Of a stretch of 64,000 bases of DNA, positions 1-7,013 are shown piece after piece. Source of the stretch: Clostridiales bacterium UBA7273 (GTDB lineage Bacteria > Bacillota > Clostridia > Oscillospirales > Oscillospiraceae); NCBI GenBank assembly GCA_002472405.1, contig DKRV01000009.1:112031-176030 (forward strand). The letters run 5' to 3'. The notes under the pieces are model-generated. The model was not told where the DNA came from. It did no database searches and worked only from the letters and a program-made list of their open reading frames with translations. Each line of letters opens with the position of its first letter. The stretch's first letter is position 1. The position numbers were made by a program, and so were the translations under genes.

Positions 1-24
1 TGCGGTGTAAACCGCTACATTATC

Positions 25-57
25 AAAGAAAGGGCGGCCTATGGTCGTCCTTTCTTT
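25..57 (+). terminator. Rho-independent terminator of a gene left of the window
   Basis: A 12-bp stem (AAAGAAAGGGCG against CGTCCTTTCTTT, one G-U pair) closes an 8-9 base loop and is followed by TAT and T-rich sequence. It probably ends a transcript entering from outside the window. The short stretch before it (1-24) shows no gene. Confidence 0.5.
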
Positions 58-71
58 ATGGTTTATTCCTC

Positions 72-257
72 TGTTTCCGGTCGGGCTGCTGCAATATGCG
101 TATTGGTATCAGCGTAAAGGCGCTATTGAAAAAGTGCGCTTGCGCACACCATCGGCTAACAGCTATCAGCTGCAAAGCCGCACGGTTTTGCCAGGAACTT
201 CGACACCGGGTTCACGCAATATGCGTATCCGTAGGTGCGGCAATTCGTCTCTAAAAT
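72..257 (+). repeat. Palindromic intergenic element, right arms only (copy A)
   Basis: Positions 184-257 match the right arm of the element family found at 6.1, 33.6, 35 and 38.1 kb: GCGTATCCGTAGGTGC followed by CAATTCGTCTCTAAAA. A second, degraded right-arm piece lies at 72-118 (TTTCCGGTCGGGCTGC, then GCAATATGCGTATTGG). No left end with TTTTTAGAGGCG is visible, so this copy is truncated or rearranged. An open frame over 41-262 runs through it but looks like repeat sequence rather than a gene. Confidence 0.6.
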
Positions 258-258
258 A

Positions 259-287
259 TTGACTGTGAGTTTTTGCTATGATATACT
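259..287 (+). promoter_or_regulatory. Sigma-A promoter of the CNNM gene pair
   Basis: TTGACT (259-264) and TATACT (282-287) are separated by 17 bases. The palindromic element's AAAA end stops 1-2 bases before the -35 box, the same arrangement as at prfB. Confidence 0.65.
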
Positions 288-339
288 GATTTTTAATTTA
301 CCGGGCAGCAGCCCACGAATGGAGAGTGTTAGATCCGAA

Positions 340-1617
340 ATGGACGATGCCAGTCGATTGTCGCTGATAGTCGTAATTCTGCTTATCCTGTGCGCGGCGT
401 ATTTTGCCGTGGCGGAGACCTCGTTTGCCTCGGTCTCCAAGGTCAGGATAAAGGTCCGCGCCGAGCGCGGCGAGGCAAAAGCAATACGGGCGCTGAAGGT
501 GCTCGACAACTTTGACCTTGCGATAACGAGCATACTCATATGCACAAATATCGTACATCTTTCCGCGGCGAGCATAGCTACGCTTGCGGTAACACGCATG
601 TTCCCGGGCGTAAGCGGCGCGGTTACGATCAGCACGTTTGTGATGACGCTGGTCGTGTTCTTTGCCGGCGAGATGCTGCCCAAGAGCATCGCAAAGAAAT
701 ACAGCGAGCGGCTGTCGCTGGCGGTCGCCGGTTCGCTGTGGTTTTTCATGACCGTTCTCAAGCCTCTTGCAACGCTGCTGACGGCGATAGGCAATTTCGC
801 CGCGAAGCTTGCCAAGGCCGATCCGCAGATATCCGTCACCGAGGACGAGATATACGATATCATTGAGGATATGACCGAAGAGGGCAGCCTCGATGAGGAG
901 CGCGGCGAGCTTATAAGCTCGGCTCTGCAATTTGCGGAAACGACGGTCGAGAGTATACTTACCTCGCGCGTGGACATAGTCGCGCTTGACATCGACGATC
1001 CCGTTGACGAGATGCTCGGCACCATACGCAGCGAAACTCACAGCCGCCTTCCCGTGTACGAGGGCAGCATCGATAATATCATAGGCATACTGTCGATACG
1101 CAAGTTTATAAAAACATACCTGCGCGAGGGCGAGAAAATGGACGTTCGCGCGCTTTTGGATGAGCCGTACTTCATCCACGGCAGCACGAATATAGACGGG
1201 CTGCTTCCGGTGATGAGCAAAAAGCGGCTCAATATGGCCGTGGTTACGGATAACTACGGCGGCACGCTCGGCATAGTGACGGTCGAGGATATCCTCGAGG
1301 AGCTCGTGGGCGAGATCTGGGACGAGGACGACGTCGTCGAAGAGCCGTATGTCGCGCTGGATAACGGCGAGTGGGACTGCACCGCCGAGATGACCGTCAG
1401 CGACGTTTTCGAGCTTCTGGAGCTTGACGAGGACGACGATGACGAGTTCACGAATAAGCTCCTGGGCGAGTGGGCCTATGAGCAGTTTGACAATATCCCC
1501 TCGGTGGGCGACAGCTTCAGGTATGAAAATGTCGAGGTCACCGTGTCGGAAATGCATAACAACCGAATACTGCGGCTGAGGGTGTGCCTCATCGACGAGG
1601 GAGGTGAGGAGAAATGA
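340..1617 (+). CDS. CNNM/CBS-domain membrane transporter (HlyC/CorC family), first paralogue
   Basis: 425 residues. The N-terminal half is a CNNM (DUF21) membrane domain with several hydrophobic segments, starting with a helix near residues 7-27 and a long one around 90-135. A CBS-domain pair follows (about 205-330; the second contains VTDNYGGTLGIVTVEDILEE), then a small C-terminal CorC_HlyC domain. The family is linked to Mg2+/Co2+ efflux or resistance, so a divalent-cation role is inferred. The start at 340 gives the same length as the downstream paralogue and has GGAGAG upstream; longer starts at 235 and 319 are possible. It overlaps the next gene by 4 bases (ATGA). Confidence 0.85.
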   Translation: MDDASRLSLIVVILLILCAAYFAVAETSFASVSKVRIKVRAERGEAKAIRALKVLDNFDLAITSILICTNIVHLSAASIATLAVTRMFPGVSGAVTISTFVMTLVVFFAGEMLPKSIAKKYSERLSLAVAGSLWFFMTVLKPLATLLTAIGNFAAKLAKADPQISVTEDEIYDIIEDMTEEGSLDEERGELISSALQFAETTVESILTSRVDIVALDIDDPVDEMLGTIRSETHSRLPVYEGSIDNIIGILSIRKFIKTYLREGEKMDVRALLDEPYFIHGSTNIDGLLPVMSKKRLNMAVVTDNYGGTLGIVTVEDILEELVGEIWDEDDVVEEPYVALDNGEWDCTAEMTVSDVFELLELDEDDDDEFTNKLLGEWAYEQFDNIPSVGDSFRYENVEVTVSEMHNNRILRLRVCLIDEGGEEK

Positions 1618-2891
1618 CCTGGGTATATGTCTGCGGAATAATCGTCTGCATAATTTTCTCGCATATCTTCTCCTCGGCCGAGATGTCTTACTCCTCGTGC
1701 AACCGCATGAGGCTTGAAAACGCCCGTGACGACGGCTCAAAGCGCGCCAAGGTCGCGGTGAAGATCGTCGATAATTTTGACGATTCGCTCTCGGCAATAC
1801 TTATAGGCAATAACCTCGCGAACATAGCAAACTCCTCGCTCGGCTCGCTGCTGGTGCTGGAGCTTTGCAACGGCGACGACAGCTATGCGTGGGTGTCAAC
1901 GCTTACGATAACGATTCTGGTCATCATCTTCGGTGAAACAATACCGAAGATCGTGGCAAAGGCCAGCGCAAATCGCTTGGCGCTGACGTATGCCTACTTT
2001 GTGCGCGGTCTGACGATCATATTCATGCCGCTTATCCGCCTTGTCGTCGGGCTTATAAAGCTGCTGACGCTTGGACTCAAGGGCGAAGCCGAGGATACTG
2101 ACGAGGAAGCCGCCGTCGAGGAGCTAAGCTCCATCATAGAGACCGCCGAGGACGAGGATGTTCTTGACGAGGATCGCTCGGAGCTTGTGCAGGCGGCGAT
2201 AGACTTTTCGGATATAATGGCCTCCGAGGTAATGACCGCGCGCGTTGATGTTGTTGCGCTGGATATCGACGAGGACATGGCCGATCAGATCGAAACGATC
2301 GAGAATGCGCCGTTCTCGCGCATCCCGGTTTATGAGGACAGCGTGGATAACGTGATCGGAGTTTTGTATCTCAATCACTTCCTCAAAGCGCTTGCAGGCG
2401 ACGAGAAGCCGGATATACGCAGTCTGCTCATGCCGCCGTGCTATGTTTATAAAACCATGAAGCTGCCCGCGGTGCTCACCGAGCTGCGCAAGGCAAAGCA
2501 GCACCTGGCCATCGTCACCGACGAATACGGCGGAACGCTGGGCATACTGTCGATGGAGGATGTTCTCGAGCAGCTCGTCGGCGAGATATGGGACGATACG
2601 GACGAGATAAAGGAAGAGATCCTCGAGCGCTCGGACGGCGAGTTCGAGCTTGACGGCGATATGAGCATCTCCGATTTCATCGACCTTGTCGGCATCCGTG
2701 AGCGCGATTTCGAGGCCGAAAGCGAAACCGTCGGCGGCTGGACGATCGAGATGTTCGGCTCGTTCCCCTCGGTGGGCGACAGCTTTGATTATGAAGATCT
2801 GCACATCACCGTCCTTGAAATGGACGGACTGAGAGTCGAAAAAGTCCTCGTAGTCAAAAAACCGCCCGAAGCCGATCCCGACGGCGATTGA
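1614..2891 (+). CDS. CNNM/CBS-domain membrane transporter, second paralogue
   Basis: 425 residues, same architecture and length as the preceding gene: membrane CNNM domain (with FGETIPKIVAKASANRLA), CBS pair (VTDEYGGTLGILSMEDVLEQ in the second), acidic C-terminal CorC_HlyC domain. The ATG overlaps the upstream stop in ATGA, so the two are translationally coupled and may act as a heteromer. The pair probably arose by tandem duplication. Divalent-cation efflux is a family-based inference; the substrate is not visible in sequence. A strong terminator follows 10 bases after the stop. Confidence 0.85.
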   Translation: MTWVYVCGIIVCIIFSHIFSSAEMSYSSCNRMRLENARDDGSKRAKVAVKIVDNFDDSLSAILIGNNLANIANSSLGSLLVLELCNGDDSYAWVSTLTITILVIIFGETIPKIVAKASANRLALTYAYFVRGLTIIFMPLIRLVVGLIKLLTLGLKGEAEDTDEEAAVEELSSIIETAEDEDVLDEDRSELVQAAIDFSDIMASEVMTARVDVVALDIDEDMADQIETIENAPFSRIPVYEDSVDNVIGVLYLNHFLKALAGDEKPDIRSLLMPPCYVYKTMKLPAVLTELRKAKQHLAIVTDEYGGTLGILSMEDVLEQLVGEIWDDTDEIKEEILERSDGEFELDGDMSISDFIDLVGIRERDFEAESETVGGWTIEMFGSFPSVGDSFDYEDLHITVLEMDGLRVEKVLVVKKPPEADPDGD

Positions 2892-2901
2892 TCTTAAATG
2901 A

Positions 2902-2934
2902 AAGCCTTCTCCGAAAAAACGGAGAAGGCTTTTT
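2902..2934 (+). terminator. Rho-independent terminator after the CNNM pair
   Basis: Perfect stem AAGCCTTCTCCG / CGGAGAAGGCTT with a six-A loop, followed by TTT. Confidence 0.9.
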
Positions 2935-2987
2935 GCGTGACTGCATAATCGACGGGGTTTCGGAAACACTTACACCGAGGTGTTTCC

Positions 2988-4253
2988 ATGTATATAAGAA
3001 AAAAGACGTTTATACTCATCATCACATATCTTGCGGCGGCGATCGTTGCGCTGGGCGCGTACACGGCGGTGCATTTCGGCATGGAGGGCAGCTATCGCCG
3101 CACGGCCGAGTACGGCTATGCGCACGCGTTCGAGGAGGTGGTCGGCTCGGTGTCGGCGCTTTCGGATTCGCTGCACCGCGCATCATATGCAAGTGGCGCG
3201 GAGCTGTCGGGCCAATTGTGCGCGGATATCTACGGAAGCTGCCTTGCGGCCGAGATGACCATGGCCGTGCTGCCGTTTTCAACGCAGGAGCTGGAGCAGA
3301 CGGCGGCATTTATCGGGATCGCCGGCGACTATGCGCGCGGCAGCCTGCGAACCTCGGCGCAGTCGGGCTTTGACGATGCCGCGCGGCGGAATTTTGCCTC
3401 GCTTTACAAAACTGCCGCGGCGCTGGCACTGGAGCTGAGCGAGCTGCGCGACGAGATAAACGACGGCAATGTGCTGCTTGACGAGCCGGAGAACGTGTTT
3501 GCAGATTCCGGCGACAGGCTGAGTGCGTCCATGCTCGGAATAGAGGACGGCGTCGGCGCGGCCGAGCTTGACGGCTACGACGGAAAATACGCAAAAACCG
3601 CACAGAGCACCGGCAAAAAGCCTATCGCCCAGAGCGAGGCCAAGGCTATTGCCGCCGAGTTTTTCGGCCTTGATGAAGAAAAGCTCGAGGCTGAATACAG
3701 CGCGGAAAACGGCACGGTGTGCTTTGCGTTTGACGGCGGCAGCGTGTGCGTCGATGCCGAGGGCAACGTACTGTCGCTAAGCACAGAGCGCAGCGTGGCA
3801 GGAGACATGGAGTCATCCGAGCTTGAGGCGATAGCCCGTGATTTTCTGGCTGCCCACGGCTTTGGCGAAATGTATCTTGCGTCGAGCGAGCGATACGGCA
3901 GCGTGCAGACGATGAAATTCGAGTGCGTCGAAAACGGAGTAAGGTGCATTGACGACAGCGTGCGCATCTCCGTGGCCGGTGATTACGGCGATATCTATGC
4001 CTTCGACGCAGCGGCGCATATCAAAAATCACGGCACTTACCCGAAGGCTGCCGCCGCCGTGAGCGAGGCTGCGGCGCGCGCCGCGATCCCGGAAACGCTG
4101 AGCGTTTCGGATGCGCAGCTTTGCTATGCTCCGACCGAGGGCAGGGGCGCTGTTTTGTGCTACGGCTTTGACTGCGCAGGCAGCGGCGGAGAGCGCGTTT
4201 TCGTACTTGTCGATGCGCAGACCGGGCGGCAGTTTGATGTAGAGATACTGTGA
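2988..4253 (+). CDS. ypeB: YpeB-like spore germination protein
   Basis: 421 residues. An N-terminal membrane anchor (about 9-30), then a helical region (about 45-170), then PepSY-like repeats (about 205-421, including a stretch beginning ISQSEAKAIAAEFFG-like at about 210). This matches YpeB, which in Bacillus stabilises the cortex-lytic enzyme SleB in the spore inner membrane. Usual length is about 450. Here there is no sleB next door; the gene stands alone between two terminators. SD GAGGTG lies 5-6 bases before the ATG. A forespore role is inferred from the family; I could not find a convincing sigma-G promoter. Confidence 0.75.
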   Translation: MYIRKKTFILIITYLAAAIVALGAYTAVHFGMEGSYRRTAEYGYAHAFEEVVGSVSALSDSLHRASYASGAELSGQLCADIYGSCLAAEMTMAVLPFSTQELEQTAAFIGIAGDYARGSLRTSAQSGFDDAARRNFASLYKTAAALALELSELRDEINDGNVLLDEPENVFADSGDRLSASMLGIEDGVGAAELDGYDGKYAKTAQSTGKKPIAQSEAKAIAAEFFGLDEEKLEAEYSAENGTVCFAFDGGSVCVDAEGNVLSLSTERSVAGDMESSELEAIARDFLAAHGFGEMYLASSERYGSVQTMKFECVENGVRCIDDSVRISVAGDYGDIYAFDAAAHIKNHGTYPKAAAAVSEAAARAAIPETLSVSDAQLCYAPTEGRGAVLCYGFDCAGSGGERVFVLVDAQTGRQFDVEIL

Positions 4254-4257
4254 ATAC

Positions 4258-4291
4258 AAAAAAGAGACTGCAAAATGCAGTCTCTTTTTTT
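4258..4291. terminator. Bidirectional terminator between ypeB and the ZIP gene
   Basis: AAAAGAGACTGCA / TGCAGTCTCTTTT stem with A- and T-runs on the two sides; it can serve both convergent genes. Confidence 0.85.
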
Positions 4292-4295
4292 GCGT

Positions 4296-5042
4296 TCACG
4301 ATACAAGGCAATCGACCGTCAGCATAAGGCAGAAGCCGAGGAGCATGCAGTAGGTCGAAAGGCGGCCGCTGCCGCGGATGTGTGTCTGCGGCACCATGTC
4401 GTCAACGATGACATACAGCATCGTTCCGGCTGCAAAGGCGAGCGCAAACGGCAGTATGCCGCGCGAGAGCGTTATGGCAAAGTAGCCGAAAAATACACCG
4501 GCCACCTCGACCGCACCGCTTATAAACGCGACTATCGCCGCGCGCTTTTTGCCCGTTCCGGCTTTCAGCAGCGGCGGTATGATTATCATGGCCTCCGGGA
4601 TGTTCTGAAACGCGATGCCGCTTGTCACCGTCACAGCGTCGGATAGGTTGCCAGTTCCAAAGCTCACCCCGGCGGCGATGCCCTCGGGAAAGTGATGTAT
4701 CGCAATGGCCGCGACGAATAAAAGCGCGTGGCGGCATGCCTCGTCATTGCCGTTTGTCATGCCCATGCCGCCTGCAAGCCGCGGACCGACGATGTTTATG
4801 CCGCTTAAAAAGAATGCGCCGCAGAATATGCCCAGCGGCGTGAGCCACAGCGCCTGCGCGCCGGAAAACTCCACCGACGGCACGACAAGGCCGAGTATTG
4901 CCGCGCACAGCATTATGCCGGCCGCCGCACCCGACAGCGCGTCCTCGACTGCCGGCGGTATATTCTCGAACAGAAAGCCTATCACAGCGCCGACAAGGCT
5001 GCAAAGTGCAATGCCTGCCGCCGTAATAAGTACATAAGTCAT
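4296..5042 (-). CDS. ZIP family divalent metal transporter
   Basis: 248 residues, about eight hydrophobic segments. The TM4 signature AIHHFPEGIAAGVSFG and the TM5 signature IAFQNIPEAMIIIPP carry the His/Glu residues that form the binuclear metal site in ZIP proteins. A Gly/Asn/Glu-rich loop joins TM3 and TM4. The family imports Zn2+, Fe2+ or Mn2+ across the cytoplasmic membrane; which metal cannot be told. The start at 5042 is chosen because GGGGGA lies 7 bases upstream; an upstream in-frame ATG at 5144 lacks this and would add a non-hydrophobic leader. Confidence 0.88.
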   Translation of the reverse strand: MTYVLITAAGIALCSLVGAVIGFLFENIPPAVEDALSGAAAGIMLCAAILGLVVPSVEFSGAQALWLTPLGIFCGAFFLSGINIVGPRLAGGMGMTNGNDEACRHALLFVAAIAIHHFPEGIAAGVSFGTGNLSDAVTVTSGIAFQNIPEAMIIIPPLLKAGTGKKRAAIVAFISGAVEVAGVFFGYFAITLSRGILPFALAFAAGTMLYVIVDDMVPQTHIRGSGRLSTYCMLLGFCLMLTVDCLVS

Positions 5043-5166
5043 ATAATTCCCCCAATTGCGGTCGATGCATTCTATGCCGCATTGGAAAAATTGTGATTGA
5101 CAGCGGAGTAAATTTCCAATAGTATAATGTATAAAGTTATACACAAATTCAAAAGGAGTTCAAAGC

Positions 5167-5883
5167 ATGAAAAATATGTTCCGACGCTTTATGTGTCTTG
5201 CGCTTGCGCTTTCGCTGTGCCTTGCGCTTCTTGCCGGCTGCGGAAAGGATAAGGACGGCACGCCGGATCCCACACCCGAGACGACAAAGCAGACCTTTGA
5301 TCCGGCGGCCTATGTCAAGGGCGGCCTCGACGCCGTGTATCTCGGCGAGTATTCCGACGAATATCTTGCCATGCTCGGCGGCGAAACGAAAGACAGCTGC
5401 GATGAGCGCTATGAGCGTGGCATGCAGGTGAGTCTGGAGGTTTTCTGCGAATACTTCGGCATTGATCTTGCGCAGTGCGGCGACGCGACGCGTACCGAGC
5501 TTCTTGACCTCATGCGCCGGATGTATAAATGCTCAAAATACGAGATCGGCCCAGCGGCGCAGGGTGGCGACGGCTACACCGTTTCCGTAACGGTCAGTCC
5601 CATTGCGGCTGTTGCGCAGACGGCGCAGAACGATTACCCCGGCTTTGCGCAGGACGCGGCAAACCGCATCGCCGCCGGCGAGCTGGACAAGTCGTCGCAG
5701 AGCTTCAAGGACTGGTGGGCAAAGTCAATCTGCGACATGGTCTCGGCGCGCCTTGCTTCGCCCGAATACCTTGACGCGCAGACCGTCAGCGTGACACTTG
5801 CAAAAAACGACGGCGGAGCTTACGGCTTTGCAGGCACGAGCCTTTCGGATGTTGATGCGCTGATCGTTTCCTATCCGGCATAA
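5167..5883 (+). CDS. Lipoprotein of unknown function
   Basis: 238 residues. Signal peptide with lipobox LAGC (Cys 25), then a Pro/Thr-rich linker (about 30-45) and a mostly helical domain. The C-terminal ~100 residues resemble the small lipoprotein domains common in Clostridia, but I do not recognise a named family. Strong SD AAAAGGAG. A TATAAT lies at 5123-5128; the nearest TTGACA (5097) is 20 bases away, so the promoter is uncertain. It is a single-gene unit ending in a strong hairpin. Confidence 0.7.
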   Translation: MKNMFRRFMCLALALSLCLALLAGCGKDKDGTPDPTPETTKQTFDPAAYVKGGLDAVYLGEYSDEYLAMLGGETKDSCDERYERGMQVSLEVFCEYFGIDLAQCGDATRTELLDLMRRMYKCSKYEIGPAAQGGDGYTVSVTVSPIAAVAQTAQNDYPGFAQDAANRIAAGELDKSSQSFKDWWAKSICDMVSARLASPEYLDAQTVSVTLAKNDGGAYGFAGTSLSDVDALIVSYPA

Positions 5884-5894
5884 AATGAGCAAAA

Positions 5895-5928
5895 AATCTT
5901 CGTATCGGAAGTGATACGAAGATTCTTT
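5895..5928. terminator. Terminator after the lipoprotein gene
   Basis: Perfect 12-bp stem AATCTTCGTATC / GATACGAAGATT, loop GGAAGT, then CTTTCATTTT on the plus strand. The end of the decayed GNAT reading frame abuts it on the minus strand. Confidence 0.85.
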
Positions 5929-6122
5929 CATTTTAGCGTCATTTTTATGTGAGGTATGCCATCCTCGTCGCGCAAAACGAGGTGATATGCAGCCTTGTCC
6001 GCGTCATCTACCTCCTGATACGGGCAGCTTTGCTCGACCACGAACACCGATACGCGCAATTTGTATATCTCGAACAGCTCCTGCGCGGAAAGCTCATTAA
6101 ATTGTTTCACAACAAATTCCAT
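5928..6122 (-). pseudogene. Remnant of an ElaA-like GNAT N-acetyltransferase
   Basis: Only 64 residues remain. They match the N-terminus of ElaA-type acetyltransferases (EIYKLRVSVFVVEQSCPYQE, then DADKAAYHLVLRDEDGI). Full-length members have about 150 residues, so the acetyl-CoA-binding half is gone. The frame ends in a foreign tail (PHIKMTLK) that runs into the neighbouring gene's terminator. On the 5' side a palindromic element ends a few bases before the ATG and no promoter or clear SD is visible. I infer a deletion remnant, probably silent. Confidence 0.65.
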
Positions 6123-6123
6123 A

Positions 6124-6200
6124 CTTTTAGTGGCGATTTGGCGCATTACTTATACATATATTGCGGTAGCCATAGCTGCGTCAATTCGCCTCTAAAAAAT
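6124..6200. repeat. Palindromic intergenic element, short complete copy (copy B)
   Basis: About 77 bp with inverted ends: TTTTAGTGGCGATTTGGCGC on the left and GCGTCAATTCGCCTCTAAAA on the right. The middle (TACTTATACATATATTGCGG) matches the inner part of the arms of longer copies. It separates the GNAT remnant from the next minus-strand gene and supplies that gene's TAG stop (6192-6194). Confidence 0.75.
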
Positions 6201-6737
6201 GTTGGTGGTGGAGAGGAAGGCGGCGACGTTTGTGACCTTGCCGTGCTCGAAGGTAAGCTCGATGTTCACTCTGCCCTTTTCCGCGCGGCAGGAGTTAAAG
6301 CCGCCGTCGGCCATTTTGTATCGCGCATCGAGCAGCGCCGTTTTTGCGTCAAGCTCATCGTCGCCGACGCGGATGCCGAGAACGGAGTAAGACTTCTCGG
6401 CCGAGGAAAAGCCGATCACGCCGTAACCGCCAAGCCCGGAATCGGGGTGCTTGCCGAGGTAATAGCGCGTGTCGGTGTCGGCCTGCATTATGCCCTCGCC
6501 GCGCTCGTCTGAGAACCACTCGAATCCGTCGGCGTCATACTGCTTTGCGTCGTCTGCGCTGCGGATGTAGTCGATCGAGCCGCCCAGCCGCCAGTCGGTG
6601 AGCGAGCGCGTGTTGAACTGGGCAAGCTCAAACGTTCCGAACCATGTGAACACAACGCCCAGCAAAACCGCGGCTGCAAGCAGGATTATTATTGCAAGCT
6701 TTAGTGTTTTTTTAGATATCCTTTTATAAAACGGCAT
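6192..6737 (-). CDS. Membrane-anchored protein of unknown function
   Basis: 181 residues. One N-terminal transmembrane segment (about 13-33) preceded by lysines and arginines, then an extracytoplasmic domain with Tyr/Gly-rich stretches and a predicted mixed fold. I do not recognise the family. SD AAAGGAG lies 8 bases before the ATG and a good promoter is upstream. The last codons and the TAG stop lie inside the end of a palindromic element, so the original C-terminus may have been altered. Confidence 0.65.
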   Translation of the reverse strand: MPFYKRISKKTLKLAIIILLAAAVLLGVVFTWFGTFELAQFNTRSLTDWRLGGSIDYIRSADDAKQYDADGFEWFSDERGEGIMQADTDTRYYLGKHPDSGLGGYGVIGFSSAEKSYSVLGIRVGDDELDAKTALLDARYKMADGGFNSCRAEKGRVNIELTFEHGKVTNVAAFLSTTNIF

Positions 6738-6790
6738 GTAAAATGCTCCTTTGAATCGTTGTAGATCGATCTGACGTTTCTGACGAAAAT

Positions 6791-6818
6791 ATCATAACAT
6801 TTAATGATGAAAAGTCAA
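6791..6818 (-). promoter_or_regulatory. Sigma-A promoter for the gene at 6192-6737
   Basis: On the minus strand TTGACT (6818-6813) and TATGAT (6796-6791) are separated by 16 bases. Confidence 0.55.
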
Positions 6819-6938
6819 TAACGGACACTTACCCGAAAAATAAATATTTTGTAAAGAGCAGGATTGTCAATAATGCACTAAATAATTTGCGGATTTTATG
6901 CTAAAACGTCAAATGTTAAGGCGTGGCAAAATTCATGC

Positions 6939-6968
6939 TTCAAGTTCGGCATATGACTATGTTATAAT
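6939..6968 (+). promoter_or_regulatory. Promoter of the SLH 5'-nucleotidase gene
   Basis: Perfect TATAAT at 6963-6968; a weak -35, TTCAAG, lies 18 bases upstream. It is divergent from the promoter at 6791-6818, and the AT-rich gap between holds nothing else I recognise. Confidence 0.5.
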
Positions 6969-7013
6969 AATTTACATCGGCACAACCGAAAAATTTTTAT
7001 CAGGAGGAGCAAT

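Noticed and set aside
41..262. 73-codon open frame near the left edge
   Set aside because: It starts inside a terminator and runs through degraded arms of the palindromic element; no SD and no recognisable domain.
298..1797. Long minus-strand open frame opposite the CNNM genes
   Set aside because: It is the antisense shadow of clearly coding plus-strand genes, spans two of them, and its translation is Arg/His-rich without any family motif. The same applies to similar antisense frames over the nucleotidase, dnaK, bmpA, ABC, pyrG and secA genes.
2943..2973. Sigma-G promoter for ypeB (GCATA ... CACTTA)
   Set aside because: The -10 region misses the consensus at several positions and the start point would fall on top of the SD.
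5097..5128. TTGACA/TATAAT promoter for the lipoprotein gene
   Set aside because: Both boxes are perfect but 20 bases apart, too far for a normal sigma-A promoter; kept only as a remark in the gene entry.
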